Of a stretch of 30,236 bases of DNA, positions 16,417 through 24,900 are shown one piece after another. The stretch is taken from positions 1-30,236 of the forward strand of contig CBFHZL010000016.1 of the NCBI GenBank assembly GCA_965660325.1, in the 5' to 3' direction. Under the pieces are notes generated by a model. That model searched no databases. It saw nothing but the letters and a program-made list of their open reading frames with translations, and had not been told where the DNA came from. Position numbers and translations under genes: made by a program. The DNA comes from Acidiluteibacter sp965660325. Its GTDB lineage: Bacteria > Bacteroidota > Bacteroidia > Flavobacteriales_E > Vicingaceae. Numbering within the stretch: the first letter of the stretch is position 1; every line of letters starts with the position of its first letter.

Positions 16417-18081
16417 TTAATTATCAGTAATTTTTCCTGTTAGAATTCCAGTATAGGTATCTTCGTTCTCCAATACATTTATAGCTTTTTCTACTCCTGG
16501 GTCTTTGCTAAGCGATGACACAATCCTTCCACGTTGGAAATAATACCTTGAGATAATTTCATTTTCTAATAACTCTTTTATTTCGTCTTGAAATTTCATC
16601 AAATCACTGCTCTTGTCAAGTACAAGCTTGTTTTCTAGATTTTTATACTCGTTATCAGCCAGTTTAAAGTATTTTTCCTTCATTGCTGTTTCTTTAAGCT
16701 TCTTTAGTTGCTTTTCTGTTTCCGTTTCATAATTGATGTCCTTGTCTGAAAGGTATTCTACAAACTCTTTGTATTCTTCATCATTCAATTTAAACTTATC
16801 AGCACTTGCGATCTCTGGGTGAGTAAGTTTGTAATTGGTCGCATAATCAAAAATGTGAAAATTTTTGACCAATACTTCTGTTATGTTGCTCACTTCTCTT
16901 TCATTTATCTTGATATCAGGCTTTATACCTTTGCCGTCATATACAGTTCTATTGTTTACTAAAGTTTTAAAAGGGACGATTAATGAATCCGCTACTATTG
17001 TAGCATCTCCATCTTCATCTCTGTGGGCATAGTCCAACTTTTGAATACACCTGCCGCTAGGAATGTAATATTTTGCAACCGTAACTTTTAGTTGTGCATT
17101 ATAACTAAGTCTTCTTGTTTGCTGAACTAGTCCTTTTCCGAAGGTTCTGTTACCAATTATAACCGCTCGATCCAAATCTTGCAAAGAGCCTGAAACAATT
17201 TCAGATGCAGAAGCTGATCGCTCGTCTACTAAAACCACAACGGGTATTTCTGTGTCAACAGGGTTGTTTAGTGTGGTATAAGTCGCATCCCATTCACTGA
17301 TTTTTCCTTTGGTTTGTACCACCATTGTTCCCTTGGGTACGAAGGCATTTACAATGTTAATGGATTGGTTTAGCAGGCCACCACCATTTCCACGTAAGTC
17401 AAAAATAATCGCTTGAGCACTATCTTCTTTCTTCAGTTTATTTAGTGCACCAATGAATTGCTGCCCTGCTGTTTGAGTAAAGCTTGTAAGTCGGATATAT
17501 CCGATTTTGTCCGTTAACATGCCCGCATAGGGTACATCGTCAATTTTTATTTCTTTTCTGATTAATTCTTTCTCAATAGTTCCTTCTGTTCCCGGACGCT
17601 CAATAATGACCTTAAGAGAAGTGTTCGGCTGTCCTTTCAATGCCTCACTTATATCACTAGTAGATTTGCCTTTTACATCTTTGCCATCAACTTTTATCAA
17701 TACATCTCCTGCCATTAAACCTGCTTCGTGCGCAGGAAACCCTTCGTAAGGCTCTGAGATAACTACATTTTCTCCTTCTTTGTGGATCAGTGCTCCAATT
17801 CCACCATACTGACCTGTAGTCATGAATTTAAAATCTTCTATCTGCGATTCGGGAATAAAGTTGGTGTAAGGATCGAGTGATTTAAGCATGGCATCAATGC
17901 CAGTCTTCATTAGCTCTCCCGGTTTTGTTTCGTCTACATAGTAAGTATTTACTTCCTTGTACAAGGTTGCAAAAATGTCTAGATTCTTGGATAGTTCGAA
18001 ATAGCTATCCGCGAACCCAACGCTTAAAAAACTTGCTGCTGCTATCGTAACTGAGATGAGGGTTATTTTGATTTTCTTCAT
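16417..18081 (-). CDS. S41 family C-terminal processing peptidase (CtpA/Prc type)
   Basis: This 554-residue envelope protease has a signal peptide or anchor (residues 1-25), an N-terminal helical part (about 30-80), a PDZ domain (about 85-165, with GGIGALI and AGLMAGDVLIKVDG), and the S41 catalytic core. The nucleophile lies in ERSASASEIVSG (about 286-297) and the general-base Lys in RTFGKGLVQQ (about 315), so the Ser-Lys dyad is intact. The C-terminal 150 residues are helical and charged. Family members trim or degrade periplasmic proteins by their C-termini. The gene begins 3 bases after yidD and sits 11 bases before the O-antigen ligase-like gene, so all belong to the rnpA transcript. Confidence 0.92.
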   Translation of the reverse strand: MKKIKITLISVTIAAASFLSVGFADSYFELSKNLDIFATLYKEVNTYYVDETKPGELMKTGIDAMLKSLDPYTNFIPESQIEDFKFMTTGQYGGIGALIHKEGENVVISEPYEGFPAHEAGLMAGDVLIKVDGKDVKGKSTSDISEALKGQPNTSLKVIIERPGTEGTIEKELIRKEIKIDDVPYAGMLTDKIGYIRLTSFTQTAGQQFIGALNKLKKEDSAQAIIFDLRGNGGGLLNQSINIVNAFVPKGTMVVQTKGKISEWDATYTTLNNPVDTEIPVVVLVDERSASASEIVSGSLQDLDRAVIIGNRTFGKGLVQQTRRLSYNAQLKVTVAKYYIPSGRCIQKLDYAHRDEDGDATIVADSLIVPFKTLVNNRTVYDGKGIKPDIKINEREVSNITEVLVKNFHIFDYATNYKLTHPEIASADKFKLNDEEYKEFVEYLSDKDINYETETEKQLKKLKETAMKEKYFKLADNEYKNLENKLVLDKSSDLMKFQDEIKELLENEIISRYYFQRGRIVSSLSKDPGVEKAINVLENEDTYTGILTGKITDN

Positions 18082-18084
18082 GTG

Positions 18085-18321
18085 TTAAAATTTAAACTTT
18101 TTTGGGACAGGCTGATAACCGTGACCGCCCCATGGATTGCAACTAATAATCCGTTTTAATGCTAAATAAAGTCCTTTTAATGGTCCGTGCATTCTCAATG
18201 CGTCAATGCTGTAGTTAGAACATGTTGGTGTATACCGGCAATTGGCACCCAACAATGGAGAAATGCTGTATTGATAAAATTTAATAAGAACGATAAATAA
18301 TTGACTAAAAAACCTACTCAT
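18085..18321 (-). CDS. yidD: Membrane protein insertion efficiency factor YidD
   Basis: YidD is a small amphipathic protein at the inner membrane that assists YidC-dependent insertion. The 78 residues show the conserved Cys-rich core CRYTPTCSNYSIDALRMHG and CNPWGGHGYQPVP, preceded by an amphipathic helix. The gene overlaps the rnpA 3' end by 8 bases, the common bacterial neighbourhood for yidD, although rpmH and yidC are absent here. Confidence 0.95.
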   Translation of the reverse strand: MSRFFSQLFIVLIKFYQYSISPLLGANCRYTPTCSNYSIDALRMHGPLKGLYLALKRIISCNPWGGHGYQPVPKKFKF

Positions 18322-18691
18322 TTGCTGCGATCAAACGGTTTAAAATTAAGATTATTTTAGTGCTCAACTCTTCATACGGTTGTTCTTTCGTTCCAATATA
18401 GATTAATCCGATATTCAAAGCATATTTTTTTTCTTCTAAACGATTGTATAGCTTATGTTTATTTATTCTGTAAGCCTCTTTTGTTCTTCTTTTTAGTAAA
18501 TTTCGGTGAGCTGCTTTTTTAAAATTTCTTTTTGGAATTGTAATCAGTATTGCAGTTTCATCTTCCGCTGTCAACTTTTGGTAAATTACCTTGTATGGAT
18601 ATACTACAAAACTTTCTCCTTCTTTAAATAAGGATTGGATTGCATTCTTGCTGCTGAGGCGTTCTTTCTTATGAAAATTAACTAATGACAT
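18314..18691 (-). CDS. rnpA: Ribonuclease P protein component
   Basis: RnpA is the protein subunit that binds the RNase P RNA and helps recognise the 5' leader of pre-tRNA. The family core is present: HKKERLSSKNAIQSLFKEG near the start and the RNA-contacting helix AHRNLLKRRTKEAYR. I place the start at 18691 (MSLVNFHKKERL, 125 residues). The frame is open to an ATG at 18721, but that would code through one arm of the hemD terminator hairpin and add a hydrophobic MPLFLFLYIL not expected in this family. It overlaps yidD by 8 bases. Confidence 0.93.
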   Translation of the reverse strand: MSLVNFHKKERLSSKNAIQSLFKEGESFVVYPYKVIYQKLTAEDETAILITIPKRNFKKAAHRNLLKRRTKEAYRINKHKLYNRLEEKKYALNIGLIYIGTKEQPYEELSTKIILILNRLIAANE

Positions 18692-18710
18692 GAGAATGTA
18701 AAGAAACAAA

Positions 18711-18741
18711 AAAAGAGGCAAGTGAATAACCTGCCTCTTTT
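18711..18741 (-). terminator. Rho-independent terminator of hemD
   Basis: On the minus strand, a perfect 10-bp stem pairs bases 18732-18741 with 18711-18720 (AAAAGAGGCA/TGCCTCTTTT) around an 11-base loop. It is followed by TTTGTTTC, giving a run of seven T at the stem's foot. It lies 19 bases after the hemD stop and ends just upstream of rnpA. Confidence 0.85.
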
Positions 18742-18760
18742 ACTATTATGTGGTAAAATC

Positions 18761-19507
18761 CTATTTTTTATTAATCTTCTTTATATATTGCTCTAAGGCC
18801 ATCGTCATTGATGGAGCTTCTGGCTGTGGAGCAGCAATGTTAATTTTTAAGCCTGCATTCTCGGCAGCTTTAGCAGTCGTAGGACCAAAAACTGCAATTC
18901 GTGTATCATTTTGCTTGAACTCAGGAAAGTTTTGAAACAAAGACTTTATTCCTGCGGGGCTAAAAAATACTAATACATCATAATTTACATCTGCTAAGTC
19001 AGATAGATCGCTACACACTGTTTGGTATAAGGTGGCAGTAGTATAGTTTATCTTGTTCTTGTCTAGTAATTCAGGAATATCAGGCTTTAAAATATCAGAA
19101 CTTGGTAATAGATACTTTTCTGTTTTGTGCTTTTTAATCAACTCCATCAAATCACCAAATGTCTGTCTGCCATGAAAAATCTTACGTTTTCTATACACTA
19201 CATATTTTTGTAAATAATAAGCAGTAGACTCAGAAATACAGAAGTATTTCATTGAGTCTGGAACAGTAACCCTGAGCTCTTCGCATATTCTAAAAAAATG
19301 ATCGACCGCATTTCTACTTGTAAATATAATTGCAGTATGATCTAAAATTGTAATTTTTTCTTGTCTAAAATCTTTTGACGATACACCTTCAACATGGATG
19401 AAAGGTCTAAAATCAATCTTTACCTTGCACTTATCTGACAGATCGAAATAAGGAGATTTCTCGGTGTCCGGCTTCGGTTGAGATACTAAAATCGTTTTTA
19501 CTTTCAA
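18761..19507 (-). CDS. hemD: Uroporphyrinogen-III synthase
   Basis: HemD closes hydroxymethylbilane to uroporphyrinogen III in haem synthesis. The 248-residue protein is a poorly conserved two-domain alpha/beta fold. Recognisable points are TAIIFTSRNAVDHFF in the first domain, YFCISESTAYYLQKY at the hinge, LPSSDILKPDIPELL, and the C-terminal VLVFFSPAGIKSLFQNFPEF with AVFGPTTAKAAENAG. These match the family's S/T-rich substrate-binding turns. It lies 47 bases downstream of the DUF4271 gene on the same strand and ends in a strong terminator. Confidence 0.88.
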   Translation of the reverse strand: MKVKTILVSQPKPDTEKSPYFDLSDKCKVKIDFRPFIHVEGVSSKDFRQEKITILDHTAIIFTSRNAVDHFFRICEELRVTVPDSMKYFCISESTAYYLQKYVVYRKRKIFHGRQTFGDLMELIKKHKTEKYLLPSSDILKPDIPELLDKNKINYTTATLYQTVCSDLSDLADVNYDVLVFFSPAGIKSLFQNFPEFKQNDTRIAVFGPTTAKAAENAGLKINIAAPQPEAPSMTMALEQYIKKINKK

Positions 19508-19554
19508 AGGGATTTGGATTTGAGTTAATACGCTATTGTTAATGAGTTAATTGA

Positions 19555-20538
19555 CTATGAAAATAGTATTTTAGAAACAATAATTAACGGTAAAATTTCG
19601 AGGGTGCAAAGATACAAAAATAAATAGATCATATTTACTTGTGCTGATATTCCTATTTGTATGCCCCTGAGCAGCCGAGCACCAATAGAAATAATCAATA
19701 AAACGGAAGCCAATCCAAGGCAAATTTTTTGGATTGCTAATTCGCTGTACGATGCTACTAATACATTTGGTAAAATCAATATCAGTGAAAGAATATTAAA
19801 TAGGGTGATACTAAAGATATACTCATTGGCTAGTGTTTGAATAGATAGAATATGTGCCAATAATTTATGAACACCGATTTTGATAAAAAAAGCAATGATT
19901 AATGCGCTTATGAGGTAGAGGTAAAATTGAAACTGACCGTTGCCCGGTAAGAATCCGAATACATCCGTTAACTGCATTCCCATAATCCCTAAGATTAAAA
20001 AGTAGGCTGACGTAAAAAAAATGTTTGCGCGGTGTCCGTAAACTTTCTCATTTCGGATAATTTGAATTGTAGCATTTCTACTCAGTATAGCTTGTAGGTA
20101 TTCTGAAAATCGTTTTCTATTAAATGCTCGTGTAAATCCTATTAATGAAATTGCAATAAAGATTATCAGCCATTCCCAAGATCCATAGGCCGCTTTTTCT
20201 ATTTTTTTTCCTTCCTTTAGTGCCGATTGGTATTGCATAATTTGCTTTGGAACTAACGATGCTAAGCTATCTAATTCCTGTGTAGTGCTTTGGAATAAGT
20301 GATACGGATAATTGGTGGTACTGTCTGTTTTAGCAGAGTCAACATGCAAAAGTGTTTTCAGTCTTTTTTTAGATGTACTTCCTGATTTTATTGAGGAGCT
20401 GATTACCTCCTTTTTTTTAGGTGTAACACTGTCTTTTATAACTTTTTTTATGGCACTATCTCCTATCGATACGTTTAAGGTATCTTGTACAAATGGCACG
20501 AAGAAATTTGTGCTATCATTATTTTGTTGAAGTTGCAT
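19555..20538 (-). CDS. DUF4271-type membrane protein
   Basis: This 327-residue protein has a hydrophilic N-terminal region of about 115 residues, rich in Ser, Thr and Lys, followed by about seven transmembrane helices (from SWEWLIIFIAISLIGFTRAF to the C-terminus). In Flavobacteriia a DUF4271 protein is commonly found directly upstream of hemD, as here, and that context plus the helix layout is my reason for the call. The function is unknown. The N-terminal part may be a poorly conserved tail; no signal peptide is visible. The two genes are probably transcribed together. Confidence 0.72.
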   Translation of the reverse strand: MQLQQNNDSTNFFVPFVQDTLNVSIGDSAIKKVIKDSVTPKKKEVISSSIKSGSTSKKRLKTLLHVDSAKTDSTTNYPYHLFQSTTQELDSLASLVPKQIMQYQSALKEGKKIEKAAYGSWEWLIIFIAISLIGFTRAFNRKRFSEYLQAILSRNATIQIIRNEKVYGHRANIFFTSAYFLILGIMGMQLTDVFGFLPGNGQFQFYLYLISALIIAFFIKIGVHKLLAHILSIQTLANEYIFSITLFNILSLILILPNVLVASYSELAIQKICLGLASVLLIISIGARLLRGIQIGISAQVNMIYLFLYLCTLEILPLIIVSKILFS

Positions 20539-20553
20539 ACGTCAATTGAATCA

Positions 20554-20584
20554 CAAAAATAAGCGGATAAATTGAACCTCTCAA
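20554..20584 (-). promoter_or_regulatory. Candidate promoter for DUF4271-hemD
   Basis: On the minus strand TTG (20584-20582), a 20-base spacer and TATTTTTG (20561-20554) fit the Bacteroidota -33/-7 pattern. The ATG of the DUF4271 gene follows 15 bases later, implying a very short leader. Confidence 0.45.
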
Positions 20585-20618
20585 CCTCTTAAGTTGTTAT
20601 TCTTTAACAAAAGCCGAA

Positions 20619-20646
20619 TTGTTTCGGACTAGATTAATTAATTTTG
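20619..20646 (+). promoter_or_regulatory. Candidate promoter for glutaryl-CoA dehydrogenase
   Basis: TTG at 20619-20621, a 17-base spacer and TAATTTTG at 20639-20646 match the same pattern as the promoter near 3099. The ATG lies 13 bases after the -7 element, so the leader would be only a few bases long. Confidence 0.5.
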
Positions 20647-20659
20647 TCAAAAAAACGAT

Positions 20660-21850
20660 ATGTCTACAGATAGATTTCAAGCACCCGATTATTATCAATT
20701 GGATGACTTATATACAGATGAACAGAAATTAATTCGTGATACCGTTCGCGAATATGCAAAATCAAACATTAGCCCAATAATAGAGGAATATGCTCAGCGC
20801 TCAGAATATCCTAGACATCTGGTGCCGGGTTTAGCTGAAGTTGGGGCTTTTGGTCCTTACATTCCTGCTGAGTATGGTGGTTCAGGTCTGGATCAAATTA
20901 CCTACGGTCTTATCATGCAAGAGCTAGAACGTGTTGATTCAGGTATTCGTTCAGCTGCTTCTGTACAAAGTTCTTTGGTGATGTATCCAATTTGGAAATA
21001 TGGTTCAGAAGAACAGAAGAATAAATTTCTTCCAAAGCTTGCTAAAGGAGAAATGATTGGATGTTTTGGGCTTACCGAACCTGACCATGGGTCAAACCCA
21101 AGTGGGATGATTACCAACTTTAAAGATAATGGAGATCATTACCTATTAAATGGAGCTAAAATGTGGATTACTAATTCTCCAATCGCAGATGTTGCGGTGG
21201 TTTGGGCAAAAGATGAGTCAGGCCGAATTCATGGACTATTAGTAGAGCGAGGAATGGAAGGTTTTACTACGCCGGAAACAAAAGATAAGTGGTCATTACG
21301 TGCTTCCGTTACTGGTGAGTTGGTCTTTGATAACGTTAAAGTGCCTAAGGAGAATTTACTACCTGGTAGATCAGGATTGGGAGCACCGCTGAGTTGTTTG
21401 GATTCAGCACGCTATGGTATAGCTTGGGGTGCAATTGGAGCAGCTATGGATTGCTATGATTCTGCACTTCGCTATTCAAAAGAAAGAATTCAATTTGATC
21501 GTCCAATTGCATCGTTTCAATTGGTTCAAAAGAAACTGGCTGAAATGATTACTGAAATCACAAAAGCCCAATTGTTGACATGGAGATTGGGTGTTTTACG
21601 TGAAGAGGGCAGAGCTACCACAGCGCAGATATCTATGGCAAAACGAAATAATGTTGATATGGCATTAAAAATTGCTCGGGAAGCACGTCAAATTCACGGT
21701 GGAATGGGCATTACGGGTGAGTACTCTATAATGCGTCACATGATGAACCTAGAGTCTGTAGTAACCTACGAAGGAACTCATGATATTCACTTATTGATTA
21801 CAGGTATGGACATTACAGGTATACCATCTTTCAGAAATGACGGTAAATAA
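20660..21850 (+). CDS. gcdH: Glutaryl-CoA dehydrogenase (acyl-CoA dehydrogenase family)
   Basis: This FAD enzyme oxidises and decarboxylates glutaryl-CoA to crotonyl-CoA in lysine and tryptophan breakdown, passing electrons to ETF. The 396 residues follow the human enzyme closely in pattern: ELERVDSGIRSAASVQSSLV, GCFGLTEPDHGSNPSGM, MWITNSPIADVAVVWAK, CLDSARYGIAWGAIGAA, QIHGGMGITGEYSIMRH and the catalytic base E371 in TYEGTHDIH. The SVQSSLV and ITNSPIAD segments favour glutaryl-CoA over other acyl-CoA dehydrogenases. The gene stands alone between a short promoter region and a strong terminator, with no other lysine-degradation gene nearby. Confidence 0.92.
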   Translation: MSTDRFQAPDYYQLDDLYTDEQKLIRDTVREYAKSNISPIIEEYAQRSEYPRHLVPGLAEVGAFGPYIPAEYGGSGLDQITYGLIMQELERVDSGIRSAASVQSSLVMYPIWKYGSEEQKNKFLPKLAKGEMIGCFGLTEPDHGSNPSGMITNFKDNGDHYLLNGAKMWITNSPIADVAVVWAKDESGRIHGLLVERGMEGFTTPETKDKWSLRASVTGELVFDNVKVPKENLLPGRSGLGAPLSCLDSARYGIAWGAIGAAMDCYDSALRYSKERIQFDRPIASFQLVQKKLAEMITEITKAQLLTWRLGVLREEGRATTAQISMAKRNNVDMALKIAREARQIHGGMGITGEYSIMRHMMNLESVVTYEGTHDIHLLITGMDITGIPSFRNDGK

Positions 21851-21868
21851 CATCTAAAAATTACAGCT

Positions 21869-21907
21869 AAAAAAAGCCGTTTGGAATACATCCAAACGGC
21901 TTTTTTT
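21869..21907. terminator. Strong bidirectional rho-independent terminator
   Basis: A perfect 17-bp stem (21869-21885 with 21891-21907; core AGCCGTTTGGA/TCCAAACGGCT) surrounds a 5-base loop. It has seven A on the left and seven T on the right, so it works as a terminator on both strands. It serves gcdH and the convergent metalloprotease gene. Confidence 0.93.
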
Positions 21908-21925
21908 ATGCATGATTTTAGCTAT

Positions 21926-24900
21926 TTAAAAGCTCTCGATGAGCGATATCTTTTTCACGATTCGATCCGTGCCATTATCAATACTTAAGAAATAAATTCC
22001 ACTAACATTACCTGTGAGGTCAAGTTGTAGTCTGTTTGAACCAATTAATGTTTGGTTTACATTTATTCTCGATCCTAATATGTTAGTAACGTATACTTGA
22101 TAATCATTGATAGATAATCGTTCGTCAATAGTTACATTAACCACGCTCAAGGTAGGATTAGGGAAAACGTTAATGTTATCAGCTAAAGTAACTTCATTGA
22201 TTCCAATTGTGCTCATACTATCTTGTGTAACGATTACTGTTCTACTTGCAACTCCTGTTGCACTAATTGTCAGTGTATCTCTTCTCGGAGCTCCGGTGTT
22301 ATCACTGTTCGCTGTAACACTTATTTGCTGTGTAAATGAACCGGTATTCGGTGTAATGGTCAACCAAGATGAATTGTTTGATATGACCCAATTACTTGTA
22401 TTTCCTAGTACGCTAAAATTTCCGGCGCTATTTGCACCACCTGCAATGAATAAATTAGTTTGGCTAACACCTAAATTCGGAGTTGTTGGCTCTTGAATTA
22501 CATGTACTATTTTTGCAGGTAGGCCGGCTGAACTGATTAGTACATCACCGCCTCTGCTTGATGTAGAAAGGTTTGCACTACTAGCTTGTAACGTAATCGT
22601 CGCATCATTTGTGCCGCTTGATGGTCCTAGTAATAACCAATTTAATCCTTCTTGTGCAGTCCACGAAACATTAGAAATTACATCAAAACTGTTGGTACTT
22701 CCTTGAAAACGAGCCAGTATTACTGTGTCTACTGACGTGCCTAGGTATGGACTTGATCCATCCAACTGGTTGATTACGATTGTTCGCTGTGTCACTCCAG
22801 GGTTTGGAGAAAGAGCAGTTATGGTTGCTGTTCTAGTGCTTCCTGAATTGTTGGCTGAATTTGCAGTGACGGTTACATTGCTATTGTTGCTTCCATTTAT
22901 TGGAGTTAAACTCAACCATGCAGGAATTCCACCAAAACTCCAGTTTACGTTGGAAACCACATCGAAATCATCAGTGCTTCCATTGTTAGGAGATAAGGTA
23001 ATTACACTTTTCGAAAGGCTTAAATTAGGAAGCGTTCCGTTCAGTTGTATTATTTCTACTGAATCTATCGTTTGATTTCCATCCGATGCATAAATCCAAG
23101 CGCTTCTATTGTTACCTGAAGTGTTATCTGATAATGCTGTTGCTGTAAGTGTTCCATTATTTGTTCCTGCATTTGGCGTAATTGACAACCAGGCTGCAGT
23201 GTTAGAAATAGTCCAACTGACATTTGACCTTAGATTAATGGCAGCATTACTACCATTTGTAAAGGCAAGATTGACCGGTCCGTTATCTAAATCGATAAAT
23301 GGTCCTGCAGCACTTTGAGTTACAAATACGGTATCCGTAATTGTTCCAGTTAAATCTTCAAATAACATAAAGCCTGTTCTATCTGCCCCAGTATTTGACG
23401 TAATGGCTTCAATTACGGTAGTGCCATTTCCATTTCCTGTTGCAGGAGTTGCTGTTAGCCATGCTGTAGATGCTGTAGTATTCCAAAATCCGTTAGAAGT
23501 AACCGTTACATTCGCATTGCTATTGGCAGCAGCATTTAGCGTAACATTTCTTGGGTTTACACTTAGTGTGGGCGATGCTTGTCCTGCTTGAATAACAATC
23601 AAAGAATCATATATTCCGCCTGGGCCTCGGCACCAAACTTTACCAATGCGGTCGGCTCCTGTATTTGCAGATAAGGCTAAAGCACCCGAGGTAGCATTAC
23701 CTGTTCCATTTGCTATGGCTGTTACTAACCATGTTGCATTATCTGTAATTGTCCAACTACTTGAAGTTGTAATGCTGAATGCTCCTGTTGCTCCTGCTGT
23801 TGCTGCTAAAAATAGCGTATCAGGACTCATTGTAATAGTCGGAGTACTTGTTGAGGTTGTATAGTTGGCATCCCACCCTGTAAAGTTGACAGATGGATCT
23901 GAAGTAAATGTTACAAACATATCTCCTCCTGTACTGGTTAAGCTTGGAGGAAGTGTATTTCCAGAGTAGCTGCCCAATAATGTGGCCGTTGCAGATGGTC
24001 CGTCATAAACACTTACTTGGTCAAAACCTTGCTCTACATCAAACGCTGTAAAATTAAGTGTAATTGGTTGGTTATTTGCTGGCTGTATTAACCACTCGCA
24101 ATTGCTATTGTCTGCATAGTTGTTTGTTCCACTTCCATCTGAAAAAGCACCATTGTTTGCAGTTAAATTAGTTAGCCCTGAGCATGGTCCTGAAGGAGGC
24201 GGAGTTGTTGCCGTCCATGCGATAGCCCAGCCGATGTCAGTAACTGCTCCGTCAGTAATAAACTCAATAAATAATGAACCGGAATTGGCAGTAATTGATG
24301 TTGTTGGTGGTGTTAAACCACTAAATGTACCTAAAACAGTTCCATTGTTGTTCGTGCCATCATATAATATAACTTGATCACTGTTTAGTTCAGTATTTAG
24401 ACTCAAGAATGTTGCAGAAACACTAGTCGCTCCAACTGGCTGTATTAGCCATTCACAAGCTAGGTTGTTGGTGTAATTAGCAGGAGGGCTACTACCATCA
24501 GTTACAACCCCTGTCGGAGTTGTTAATGTTGTAAGTCCCGCGCAGCTAGATGAGCCTGACGAAGTAGTGTAGGTTGCATCCCAACCCGCCGCATTGGCAG
24601 ATACATCAGAGGTAAAGGTAACAAATAGTGCACCTCCAGAACTTGTAACTGCTGCAGGAATTGTACTTCCTGAGTTGGCTGCTAAAAGTGGAGCAGTTGA
24701 AGATGTGCCGTCATATATTCTTACTTGATCAAAACCTTGTTCGGTGTCAAATGCAGTAAAATTTAGGGTTACAGGGAGGCCGTTAGATGGCTGAATAAGC
24801 CATTCACAGTTGGAATTATCTAAATAATTGCTTGCGCCACTTCCATCAGAGAATGAACCATTGTTGGCAGTAAGGTTAGTTAAGCCACTGCAAAATGGAG

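Noticed and set aside
18692..18721. Longer N-terminus for RnpA starting at 18721
   Set aside because: It would be coded by the hemD terminator stem and adds an atypical hydrophobic tail; the Met at 18691 fits the family.
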